From Clavaria fumosa (lineage: Eukaryota > Basidiomycota > Agaricomycetes > Agaricales > Clavariaceae): a stretch of 64,000 nt of DNA. Positions 54,030 to 64,000 of the stretch are shown piece after piece (positions within the stretch are counted from its first letter, which is position 1; each line of letters opens with the position of its first letter). The position numbers and the translations under genes were made by a program. Where the stretch lies: positions 682,001 to 746,000 of the forward strand of contig OX637795.1 in assembly GCA_951802425.1 (NCBI GenBank), written 5' to 3'. The notes below the pieces were generated by a model. The model was not told where the DNA came from and did no database searches. It saw only the letters and a program-made list of their open reading frames with translations.

Positions 54030-56492
54030 CTACCGCCGTCGGCTGTCCCCATCCAGCGACATCCTTCCTACAACCTCCTCGCCAGCACCACCGCCGCCCT
54101 CGCTCCGCGACCCCGAGACGTGCCGCGAGAGCGGCGGACGACCAGAAGAGGCAGTCGCGCCCGCCCCGCTGCCACCACCCGCAGAGGGTCCCGGCCCAGC
54201 ACCAGCACCCGCACCGCCTAGCCCGGCACCGTCGCCAGCACCGTCACCAGCACCAGCATTGGCCGGACGCGCCCCCGCCGCGCGTCGCCGCCGCGTGCCG
54301 TCCCCGAGGCCCGCAAGGCTCGCCGCGAATGCAGCGTTCAGCTGCCGCAGCCGCGCGTCGACCTCCTCTTCGCTCGTTAGCATCGGCCCCGCACCCCGTT
54401 CATGGCCACCCCCGCCCTCGCCAGCACTAGCATCACCGGCAACGCCAGCACCAGCACCAGCATCGCCGGCGCCCTCCTGGCCGGAGGGGGCCGAGCGGGC
54501 CTCCACACGGCCCGCGCCGTCCTCATTCTCCTCCTCCAGCCCGCTTGCGGAGATGCGCGGCGACGCCGTGCCCGCGCGGTCGCGGGACGGGGCGCGCCCA
54601 CGCAGGGGCTTCCGCGCGTCGATGTCCTGCACGAACGCCGAGATGTCGTCGTCGTCCGTGTTGGTACTCAAGAAAGATGCGCTCTATGGGGGGGACATTC
54701 GCGGGCATCAGCACAACAACATCAAAAGAGGGGGCGCATGCATGCATGCAAGACTCACACCAGGGCGCTCGGGATCCTTCCGCTCGCCGCTGCCTGCGCT
54801 CCCCTCGCTGCCGGCGCCCGCCACCGCGTACCGGTGTCCGAAGCTGCTGGAGTAGCGTTTCCGGCCCAACGGCCGAGGCGACTGGTCGTCACCCTCCGCG
54901 GAGGCGAGCGACCGGCGGTCCCCCAGACTCGACGGCGCAAACGGGGGCGGGGACGGGCGGCTACCGACACCAGCGCCGACGCCGACAGGCGACGGCGGCA
55001 CGCGCGCGGCGGGGGTCTGCGCCGCACGCGAGTGCGTCGACGAGAGCGGGGACGGGTTGCGCAGCGATGGCGGCGGTGACGGGAACGATGGGGAGCCGGA
55101 GGAGAGCGTGGCCGACTTGAACGGGTGCACGACGTTCAGGTTCGGGCGGCGTATAGGGAGCGGGCCCGGCGCCGACGGGAGGTCCTGTGGGGGCAGGCGG
55201 TGAGCGGACGCCGGTCCCGCCGGAAGAGACAACACAAGCACTCACGGCCCCCTTGAGACTCTCCTTTCTCAGGCGGGACGCGACGCCTGTCGCGGACCTG
55301 CCTTCGTCCTTGGACCACCAGGCAGAACTCGTGTCCTGCCGGGCAGAGGACGCTACGGACGTGCCGGAGGTCGAGCCCGGCCCGCCGCTCGAGCTGTGGC
55401 GGCTTATCGACGGGGCGATCAGCCTCGCAGAGCCGGGCAGCGACGCCGTGCGCGAGTGCGCCGCTGGCAGGATGAACCGGTCTGCAATGGCTGCGGCAGC
55501 ATAGTCGGGGGGCGAGCGCGGAAGCGGGATGCGGATGGGGAGGCTGCCGGGCGAGCCCGTGCCGAGAAGCGAGTCACGTTGCTGGTTCTTGGTGAGTGTG
55601 GGCGTGAAGTCGGTGGCTTCATCGAGCGAGAGGAAGCGAGACGAGAGCAGAGACTCGAGTTCATCGAGCTGGAAATTGGGAGCCGAGAGTTGCCTGACGT
55701 GCAGAGCCAGAGAGCCCATAGGGTGACGGATAGGGGGGAAAACGTGGGTGTCGTTCGACAGAGGTTCAGCATTGGGTGCTGGAGGGGTGTCTGGGGTAAG
55801 AAGAGGAGTTCATCTGTGATTAAAAAGAGGGAATGCATCACGGTGAGCGTACCAAGATCCAATATGTCGGCTGAACGTTCCGCAGGTGCGACGCGCAGTT
55901 GTATTATGAAGTTGCCGGAGCGATTAATGCCCTGGAGCCGCCTGCGCAACCGCTTGTGGGACTTCCACGCGGGCAAGATTCTGAGTAAGGTGTAAATGCT
56001 GCGAAATAGAGGGATGCCGTGCTTGTAGCAGGTGGAAGGGGCGACATCGGTGTGATCGTCGTCGCTACTCCGGTGAGGACGGGGTGTAAAGTTGAGTACC
56101 CAACTCTCGAGAAGGATATGTTTGGGTGTGGGGTCGATGCGAGTGCGGGTGCCATCGGGAGCGAGATGGACGAGAACTTGGTTGTTATTCATGCCTGGTA
56201 TAGATAGCAGGACCTGCAGCTCGAATCGTGGGATAGTCTGAGCAGAAGATATGGTTCTATAGACCCGAAGATGGTCTTTAAAAAGGTCTGAGTCGGGTGT
56301 CTCAAGATTGAACTGTGTTATCAAGGGGTTCAAGATTATGATGTGGGGGGAAATAGGAAGGGGACAGACCCATTTATCGACTTTTGTGTTGGGTCTCGGC
56401 TCAGCCGTGGCTCTAGCGTCGTTGACGACGAGGGTGAGTTTGGTGTAGAACCTGTAGGCGATCTGGTCTGCCTTTTGGTGTTCGGTGGACAT
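54030..56492 (-). CDS. ATG13: Autophagy protein Atg13 (HORMA domain, disordered tail)
   Basis: Regulatory subunit of the Atg1 kinase complex that starts autophagosome formation. Five exons: 56370-56492, 55853-56312, 55246-55790, 54759-55184, 54030-54683; phases close to 735 aa. The HORMA region at residues 1-230 shows KADQIAYRFYTKLTLVV, WFNLETPDSDLFKDHL, VLVHLAPDGTRTRI and IPLFRSIYTLLRILPAW. After that comes a long Ser/Pro-rich low-complexity tail, where Atg13 binds partners and is phosphorylated by TOR. The last exon begins SASFLSTNTDDDDISAFVQDID, as in Atg13 C-termini, then an Ala/Gly-rich run of GAGDGAGDGAG type, which is unusual. Start at 56492 rather than the in-frame ATG at 56582, because the conserved block begins there. 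Confidence 0.87.
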
Positions 56493-58613
56493 GGCGGAAG
56501 CCAAGGAAGGGTGCGGGAGATTGGAAAGCAATGTCGCGGGTGTCAAGTTCGGTAAGACATGGGAGACTAAGTTCAAGTTCAATAATAACGGAGGAGGGGG
56601 AAGGAAGAGAGGAGGGGGAGAGGGGAATGCAGAGAGAAGAGACCCTTCTTTTGAGCCGGAGCTCTGGGCGTTTCCTCGCTGAAGTGCTGCGAAGTGACTA
56701 GCGTTGTATAGCGCCGGTGTACCGCAACGCTACCGCAATGGGTGGCGCGGGGAACCGCTCATTATTACATAACATAAAGATAACCCCTTTGTATTCCACA
56801 CCGCTCACACCGCTCCCGTCGACGACGACAACCACGGTGGACCACAGCATAATCGCCAATCAAAAAAGAACCTTTTTGCAAACCAATGCACGGAAAGGTA
56901 TTGCAGAGCCATGGCGATACGGTGGCTGAGTTATCATGGTTTGCTGTTATCTAATCAGATTAAAGTCATTCATTCGATGATGACTCGAGAATACTGTTCA
57001 ATGCTGTGGGTCGTTTGGAGCATCACATCAGTATTGCGTGCGGTGTGTGAGAGAGGATGCAGTCCTTCATAAACAACACAGCAACTACCCATTTCTCAGT
57101 CAACTCTCAAGCAATTCTTATGATTTTTTTTGATACACTATTTGATCTATAGATTAATGGTGGAAATGTCAAAGAATATTAATAACTGATATTATCTGTA
57201 CTAATTCACCAAAATAAAATTAGTCTCAATTTAAATGATGGCATTTCATGTGTCCAAATGATGGCTTGTGCAACTTTGATTCCTGAGGCTCTGAAAATAA
57301 TAATGGAGTGCTTGTGTGTCTATGTGACTCACATTTCATTCAAAAATTTAGATTCTGTGCTGAGTACTCTGTTCCTTCAGAACATTGCTGAGGTGGTAGC
57401 ATAGTTGAAAAAATAAAGTAGTTCAGAAATGATGCAGTTGAGCTAGTACAAATACATGTATTATTCACATCAAGATTCAGGACAGGCAATGGAAAGGCTG
57501 ATATGAAGGGTAGATACTCCTGGAGATCTGTGAGTAGTTGCACAGCCACAATTGCCTACTGGTATCCCCATACAGTGTTTTGGCTTCCACAGTGTGATTT
57601 AAGCTTCACTTTGGTGAGATGAAATGTTCCTATGTATAATATATTTAAGAAAATCCTTCAAGATAGATTTTCTTTATTTGGCCTCATTGATGAAATATGG
57701 CATGTACATGGGGCATATCTCAAGAATGAAGCAAAATTTAAAGAATCAAGCTTCAAGGATTTACTTAAATAATTATTTGGAATATTTTTTACACTCAAAG
57801 TTTTTTTTTGTATCTGGTCTGTGGAAGGCAGAACACTGGGTAGTAGAACTGGGTCAAGAATTTGGCATGTGTGCAGCTTTGCTTGTGTCATGTGACTTTG
57901 GCTGAAGCTGCCAGGTCCCATACTATGTAACTATGTACAACAAGGTTGCAGAGCAAAGTACAAGGTTGCAAAGCAGAATACAAGGTAGTGAAGCAGAAAC
58001 AAGGTAACAAAGTGAGAACATTCAGAGAACCCAGTGGGCAGAGGGGTATCACCTGAGCACACAAGGAAAGTTCTTCCCACACCCAAAGTATATTATGTTC
58101 CCTAAGGGGGGGTTGGAGGTGATGAGGAGGGAGCAGAATGGGATAGAGTAGGGAGTTGAGCAGCTACTCTGTAACAGGTGTCCTGTCTGCCAATTGGCTG
58201 TTGGATGGTTTTTAAACTGAGTTCCTGATCTTATGTATGGCCCCCATTACATGGTATCCCTTAAAGGCAGGAGTCACTCAAGACCATACTGGATTTCAGA
58301 GGAGTTTCACCCCATTCTCTATATTAGGACAGAGTGCCCATTTAGGGTTATTGGGAATTTATTATGTCCCCCAGAGGATTGAACTCATGAGTCCAAGTTT
58401 GATCCAATGATTTCAGGTTTTACCCTCAGGCCATGGAGCCTATGTGCTCTTAGTGGGGATTGCCCATCCCCACACCACCATCAACTTCAACAATGGGACA
58501 ACAAGGAGAAACAATGTGCATGGACTTGGTATTTTCTTTTTTTATCAGCCTGAATCATTTTGCTAATTTGTTTTCTTAGTTCATTTTTTTATAGGTAAGT
58601 CAACCTACAAATA
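56493..58613. other. Intergenic, mostly AT-rich, no gene seen
   Basis: 56493-56700 is a purine-rich ATG13 upstream region. 57120-57910 is strikingly AT-rich compared with the GC-rich genes around it. 57935-58015 contains 'caaggttgca(g/a)agcaga' reiterations (four units). No coding sequence supported. Confidence 0.45.
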
Positions 58614-58995
58614 CTGTACCATTTCGACCACATGTTCGTCACGCGTCACGCGGACCTCTGAACTGAACACAAACTGCGTGACTGTCACGCAATATTTTCA
58701 TAGATGAACTTGGAGGCGTGACTAATTTCAATGAGCCTCGAAGTCATTATTGTACCTACTGCTTTTCAATTTATGCCTTTGCCCTCTCCCCCCTTCTTGT
58801 ATCTCTTCTAGTTGTTTAACAATTGCTGCGATACTCAACTGCTGAGCCTCCTCCACCTCCTCAAAATCTGCTCGTTGACCGGCTTGAACTTGTTTCAACC
58901 CCGGTCACACATCATGTTGAGCTCTGAACTCCGAGTGGATGTGTGACCACTTGCTTATGTAAGTGTGGCGTGAACATGTGGTCGAAATGATACAG
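58614..58995. mobile_element. Mariner-type MITE, 382 bp, TA duplication
   Basis: Ends: CTGTACCATTTCGACCACAT at the left and its inverse with one mismatch at the right (ATGTGGTCGAAATGATACAG). TA at 58612-58613 and 58996-58997. The inverted ends are about 24 bp. No coding frame. The interior has 'gtcacgcg...cgcgtgac' self-complementary words. Confidence 0.85.
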
Positions 58996-58997
58996 TA

Positions 58998-59451
58998 CAC
59001 CCAAAATGATGGCCAACATCACTTGCTTGACAATGATGATAGCTATGGCAAGACTACAACACAACTGTATATAAAGAGTGAGGGTGGGAGAAGTAACTAC
59101 AAAGCATCATGGGATCCACAAAAGGGATCCACACACAAAGGCTATCAGAGGGAGCAAGAAGGAAAGTAAAAGGCACAGGCAGGAGCCAAGCGGCTGTCAA
59201 GGAAGCGCGAGCCGTACCTGAGATCTGAGACCCAGTGGGCGCTCTCTCTCGTCAATGCTTAGTGTTGGCCAAGGGATTCCTGCTCGTAGAAAACCTCGAC
59301 CTGTACGTATATTCAGGTTCCTGTCAAGAGCCCATAGCACTCATTCTGCCACAATCATCTCAGTTACTTTACATGGTTACGAGTACATCGGTTCAAATTT
59401 GATTCAACCCAACGGCTCATGCTTGTTCCCCTTCCTTTAAGCCTCCTTCCT
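58998..59451. other. Intergenic, no gene seen
   Basis: Contains 'gggatccacaaaagggatccacac', a short direct repeat at 59110-59135. No coding sequence supported. Confidence 0.4.
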
Positions 59452-59474
59452 TCAATTTCGTCCTAACGGTAGTC

Positions 59475-61189
59475 TTAGTCATGATAAAAAAGGCACTTGA
59501 ATATCACATACCTGGTCCAAGTCCCAGTCCCTGCCAAAATAGAAGGCACAAAAGGCGGGGGGCCCAGCACCTCAGGCGTAATCGTGACACCATTTTCAAT
59601 GGTAATAATAATGCCCATTGAATGGACATTGCCCTTGAGCTTCCTCGTGCCTTTCAATTGGTCCTTGGCCTCGTATGATAACTGGCAACTACCGGGCATG
59701 TTGGGGAGTGGGAAGGGTGGGGCAACGTCAAAAGTTCCCGTATAGTTGTACGAATAGTCGCCGATCCTGAATGAAGTGGTGAAATCCTTCTTATTGTATG
59801 TGATGGAGCCTGGAGTCGTCGGCATGGCGTCAAAGTCTGCAGTGGTGTGAGTTAACAGTTATCAGGAGACATACCTTTCAAGGGCATAACTTGTGCAATC
59901 GCGGCTCTGACGTCGACATGTTGGCCAGGCTTGCTGTACTCATCCGCAAATACGATATTCGTCTCAGGGCGGAAAATGAGAACATGCGAAGAGCCGCCAA
60001 AATGAAACATCCCCAACTGCTCTCCCTTAGCGACCTCTTGCCCCACCTGAACCGTAACCTCGCAAGTCGAAACCTCCGTCATGCCTATGGCGATGAAGCA
60101 CATCAATCCAATGAGAGGATTCGAGGACTTGATGAATATGAGCGCGCGAGTAGTCATTGCAGTGATGAAACTAAGCGAGCGTAGATAGGGAGGTAACTCC
60201 CCATCCCTCATGGGGGAATTCAACGTGGCGGGCGATTGCACAAAGTAAGTGCCCTCGATCTGCGTGATCTTCTTGATGGTTCCAGCGACGGGACTGTGCC
60301 AGCGATGGTAGCCAGTGACGGCGAGGAACCCTTGGAAGACGGTCCCACCAATGAACTGCGTCGCGTAATCGGGGTCGTTGTTTAGCATGTGCATGAGAGA
60401 ATAGGGCTCGCCCTTCAGCCAAAATGTGTCGTATTCTTTCGCTTTCTGGAGATTGTAGAGTGTCGATTCACAGGCTGCATTAACGATGTCTAGCTTGTCC
60501 GGTGCCTGAACGGGACGAATACCAGGCCTGAAGGTTCGGTTGAAAAAATGATCCCAAGACCGGAAGCCCTTATGCGGTTCTTCTGGAATGCATTCGAAGA
60601 TACGATCGAAGGTTTTATTGTCGAAGTGTTGTTGCATCTCTAACAACGCGGGCGGACTAAACCAACCGCCATCCTTTTCGTTCAGAGTGTGGCGCGACTC
60701 TGGAGACTGCAGGAATTTTGACCATTCGGCGAACATGCTCTTAAACCGTTTGTTCAGCTCGGTACTAAGGAACGTGGTAAAGCCTCCGTTTGTATTCATG
60801 GCCTTCGATATGGCCATGTAGATGGGAGGGCCGATGGCACCGTAGCTGGGCGCATTCTGGATAATATAGTCAAAAAGGTCCAACAATTCTTCATAGGTTG
60901 TTGGCTGTGGAGGGGTTGTGAATAGTTAAATAACACAGACGAACACATTGCTCACGCAACATGTAACCCCTTCGAACATACGATGGAATCCCATATACAT
61001 CTCGCTATTATTCTTGATGAACGCTTCAAACTCCTGGATGACAGGCAGAGCTGGCTTAGACTCGGCCCTGCGAAAGGTGAGGGTAGCATTGATCCACTCT
61101 TTGAGATGACCATCGCTGATGGGTAGCCATCCACCTTTCTGGAAGGAGTCGTACAAAAGTTTCGAAGTGTTTGGATCGAATTCGGACAT
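59475..61189 (-). CDS. PsiD-like decarboxylase (phosphatidylserine-decarboxylase superfamily) with C-terminal extension
   Basis: Members of this superfamily self-cleave to form a pyruvoyl group and decarboxylate phosphatidylserine or, in the PsiD-like branch, aromatic amino acids. Exons: 60968-61189, 59875-60904, and 59475-59836 (or 59512-59836 plus a tiny last exon). The N-terminal PsiD-type helper domain shows GGWLPISDGHLKEWI, VIQEFEAFIKNNSEM, MFEG|PTTYEELLDLF and AIGPPIYMAISKAMN. The catalytic domain shows FRSWDHFFNRTFRP, GYHRWHSPVAGTI, GMTEVSTCEV and the cleavage motif HFGGSS (59992-60006). After AIAQVMPLK the frame joins DFDAMPTTPG and continues about 115 residues of beta-rich sequence (FRIGDYSYNYTGTF, PSILAGTGTWT) that I do not recognise. 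The substrate cannot be told from sequence. No signal peptide or mitochondrial leader is seen, which fits a cytosolic PsiD-like enzyme. Confidence 0.83.
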
Positions 61190-61349
61190 GACACCGAGCT
61201 GATGAAGGGCGTGTCAGAGTGAAGAGTGCTCGACCCAAGACATGATGCGACTGGAGATGATGAACGCACTACATACTTTCTGTGAATGAGAGGAAGTGGC
61301 AAAACGGGGGTTCCTGGTACAAGCATGAATAGGATGAGACTTTATCTTT

Positions 61350-63228
61350 AGTGGTCAGGAGGATCCCGGACGACGATTTGCATCATGTTCCAAAGGATAA
61401 ATCGAGCAATGTGCGGCCTGAGTTACTAAGTATACGCCTTCACCTGATCACCCCAGCGATTCGGGGTTCTGGATTGTGTGCGACGGAGTTCGGTGCGGTC
61501 CGGTTAACGATCAGCACTTCAGCGAGTACTAATCGATGTGACTGTCGAAGATCTGATAGAGATCCTCAGTCGTAGTACGAAGACTAAGTATTATTGGTTA
61601 GCTACCTGATAGAGATCTATGTAATGAGTGAGTAGGTGATAACGAGCGAATATACTGTGCACATAAGGGTACGTGGTACGCGTCGTACGAGAAAATATTA
61701 AACTTATTACGTAAGATTATACTCTACGATAGCGCACTGTTGAACTCCAACACACCCCCTCAAGATTGAGCTAGTCCGATATACGAGATTAAGTGAGTGA
61801 ATGTATCAAGCGAGAGAGGTTTAGTGCATATGTCCGCAATTTGTTCAGATGAGGGAACGTAAGTAATGGAGAAAGTGTCGTCTGCGACGCGGTCCCGGAT
61901 AAAATGATGGTGTACGTCTATGTGTTTCGTTCGAGAGTGGTGGCGGCTTTCTTTCGAGAGCTCGATCGCCCCGGCGTTGTCAACATAGAGCGTTGTTGAG
62001 GTTCCGGAGGGGTCGAGGCCGATCTCTGCCAAGAAATAGCGCAGCCATAAGCCCTGTTTGATTGCGTGCGAGATTGCCATGTACTCTCCCTCTGTCGATG
62101 ACGCTGCGACGGTCGGTTGCTTCTTGCTGCCCCAGCACACTGTAGATGACCCCATCTGGAAGATGTAGCCGGATATCGAGTGCCGGTCATCGATGTTGCG
62201 GGCCCAGTCAGAGTCTGAGAAGCCAGTGAGAGAGTCCGGATCCTTTGTCGATTCGCCAAGCACTAGCTGCACTCCACGGGTCCCTGCGAGGTAACGTAGA
62301 ACGTGTTTCGCCGCCGTCCAGTGCTTCGGGCCTGGGTTGGCATTGAACTGGGCTAGGTGACGGGCTGCGAACACAATGTCCGGGCGTGAGATGTGTGCAA
62401 TCCATATTAGAGCTCCGACAAGCTCGCAATCCGGGCATTTTTGCATCTCGTCTACCTCCTCCTCGTTCTGCGGGCAGTCCTGTTTCGAGAGGACCTGTTT
62501 CGGTTCCATGGGGGTTTGCTGAGGCTTGCAATCGTCCATCCTGAAGCGTTTGAGGATGGTGTCGATATACTGCCGGTGCGATATGAGGACTTTTCGCGCC
62601 GCCTTGTCCTCGATGATCTCAAAGCCCATTACCCAGTCCGGATTTTCTTCTTTCATCTCGAACAGTTTGTGCAGCTCAGATTTAACAGTCTTTAACTCTT
62701 GGGGAGAGCTTGCGAAGGACAGAAAGTTGTCGACATGGATGGCTAGGACGGTGTCGCCTGTCTGGTGCGTCGCACAAACACTGCGCTGTCGGAGACGAGC
62801 TGATGGAAGTGTATTGATTCTAGTTTGGTTCTCATCAGTTGGTTCCATGCGCACAATGCTTGTTTGAGACCGTAGAGGCTGCGGATCAGTCTGACCGGTC
62901 TGCCGGTGCCGTCGTCGAATCCTTCTGGTTGTCGCATGTATATGACGTGCTCCAGGTTGCTGTTTAGGAATGCGCCTGTGACGTCATCTTGTCCACGGTG
63001 CCAACCATGAGCGGCAGAAAGGTGGAGCAGGATGCGGATGGAGTCGAGTCAGACGGTAGGCGAGAATGTGTCGTCGTAGTCGACACCTGGGATTTGCGAG
63101 AAGCCTTGGGCGACCAGGCGGGCTTTGTATCTCGTGATGGAGCCGTCCAGTCCGTACTTGAGGGTGAAGGTCCATTGGCAGCCAATAGGCTTCCTCCCCT
63201 CAGGTAGGTCTTCGCAACAGTCCCTGTA
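61350..63228 (-). mobile_element. Ty1/copia retrotransposon, 3' part with LTR
   Basis: Minus-strand pol fragment followed by a polypurine tract (minus sense CTTGAGGGGGTG, plus 61754-61765) and the start of the 3' LTR (TGTTGGAGTT, plus 61753 downward). The far end of the LTR, towards the decarboxylase promoter, could not be fixed; about 61350 is a guess. On the other side the element stops at about 63228, against unrelated repeat DNA. Confidence 0.82.
61760..63225 (-). pseudogene. copia pol fragment (RT and RNase H)
   Basis: RT begins [15 protein letters not shown] (63225), then [20 protein letters not shown] and [10 protein letters not shown]; the frame changes near 63050 and again near 62960. 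Another stretch (62743-62937) has LIRSLYGLKQALCAWN. Positions 61760-62854 hold the rest of RT (LAIHVDNFLSFA in place of the usual YVDD, so the catalytic pair is changed), ARHLAQFNANPGPKHW and a complete-looking RNase H (SDSDWARNIDDRHS, STEGEYMAI, TKHIDVHHHFIRD). Different subfamily from the copia at 89-2326. Confidence 0.85.
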
Positions 63229-64000
63229 GCCCCATTGTAATGTATCCAGTAAATTCCACCTGGACATGTTACAATGTTGCCTCCCACTTTTCACACTGAG
63301 AGTGCATTGTAATGCTACTGCCCTCTAGCCTCTAAGATAGGCCTTGTTCATACACGACTACTTGCATGTGATCAATTTTGTCATGCTCCTGTCATTTTGG
63401 CAGGTGGAAATTATTAGACTTGTATCTCCTCCTGCAAAACCATATTTTTAGCCAATCCAGCTCCTGAGAAGTCTGCTGCTACAGATTAAGAAAGGTTCCC
63501 AGGAGCCAGTTTTTTGATTTGAGATTGCAATGGGACGGAGATGAGGTTGTAGTAAAGTGTTGAAGGAAATTTGCTGACCAATTTATTTTCTGTTTAATTC
63601 TCCCCAATGCCAAAACAGCCCCGCTCAGTCAGAACAAGTATTGGAAACCTTAGAGAATATATTACACCAAAGAAAAGATTGACAAAGCTGCAAGATGAGG
63701 ACAAAGAGAATGTAAGTTTGATACAAATGAACAAGGCCTATCTTACTTGCACTTGTTTTCAGGACTCATGTGAGTGAGCACGTGATTTGTCACAAGTGTC
63801 ACAAGTAGTCGTGTATGAATGAGGCCTATCTTAGCTTGAGATGGCATTATAATGCCCATGTCATTATAGGCCCTGAGGCCATTATAATGCCCATGTCATT
63901 AAAGGCCCTGAGGCCATTACAATGCACACCCTCTGGCACAATGACATTACAATAAGCTAGCTTGAGATGGCATTATAATAAGCTCAAACAAAGACAAATA
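63229..64000. repeat. Repeat DNA with 'cattacaatg' words, interrupted by a TIR element
   Basis: Outside the TIR element (63335-63831), both sides carry 'cat(t)acaatg/cattgtaatg' words, and 63841-63925 has a tandem of about 45 bp ('ccattataatgcccatgtcattataggccctgagg', in parts). No coding sequence. Confidence 0.55.
63335..63831 (+). mobile_element. TIR element, 497 bp, TA duplication, with a possible first exon
   Basis: Ends AGATAGGCCTTGTTCATACA and the inverse TGTATGAATGAGGCCTATCT, about 31 bp of near-perfect inversion, flanked by TA (63333-63334 and 63832-63833). Inside, from 63608, a short frame reads MPKQPRSVRTSIG... KLQDEDKEN and stops being useful at a GTAAGT (63713), a strong splice donor. 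This could be the first exon of a transposase or host gene left in a deletion derivative. Confidence 0.75.

Noticed and set aside
54030..54300. Frameshifted end of ATG13
   Set aside because: The Ala/Gly-rich run looked suspicious, but the frame stays open and the phase with upstream exons is consistent, so I kept it as coding.

Overview
The window reads as a filamentous fungal genome, most likely an agaricomycete basidiomycete. Genes have many 45-65 bp GT-AG introns. The gene families are typical of mushrooms (NB-ARC/TPR NLR, Ppo-type haem peroxidase, WD40, a caspase-family remnant, PsiD-like decarboxylase). The transposons are chromoviruses, Ty1/copia, Tc1/mariner and hAT types. No sequence search was run, so family names rest on motifs visible in the translations.

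Positions 1-34 kb are almost entirely repeat-derived. From the left: a decayed Ty1/copia element (89-2326); a decayed Ty3/gypsy element (2583-7310) split inside its reverse transcriptase by a 1,417-bp solo LTR with a 5-bp target duplication; a 315-bp-arm perfect-looking hairpin (7807-8453); a ruined UTP22/Nrap-like gene on the minus strand (9.3-13.3 kb) with an hAT-type MITE beside it; a 43-bp minisatellite (14.65-15.5 kb); and a deep nest of one chromovirus family (16.1-34.05 kb). The nest can be resolved from target duplications. Element D holds E and C; C carries a palindromic mariner in its 3' LTR and a 1.0-kb internal inversion; an intact 5,614-bp copy (A, 1,483-aa Gag-Pol) then inserted in the inverted part.

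Positions 34-41 kb are a graveyard of fungal defence- or signalling-type genes: an NLR whose TPR array has a nonsense codon and is cut off by an LTR, a permuted haem-peroxidase fused to WD40 repeats, and a caspase-family C-terminal remnant.

Positions 41-61 kb are the gene-rich part. In order: a small secreted GPI-type protein, transaldolase, an 11-exon PMCA-like P-type ATPase with its catalytic motifs replaced, an armadillo-like protein, an ECM14-type (inactive) M14 carboxypeptidase that seems to use 9-nt and 7-nt micro-exons, ATG13, and a PsiD-like decarboxylase with an extra C-terminal domain. Exon phases of the main models close exactly. Positions 61.3-64 kb return to repeats: a truncated copia element and a 497-bp TIR element.

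The observations I rank highest are the apparently intact but catalytically dead P-type ATPase, the micro-exons in the neighbouring pseudo-peptidase, the precise inversion within element C, and the permuted peroxidase/WD40 chimera.
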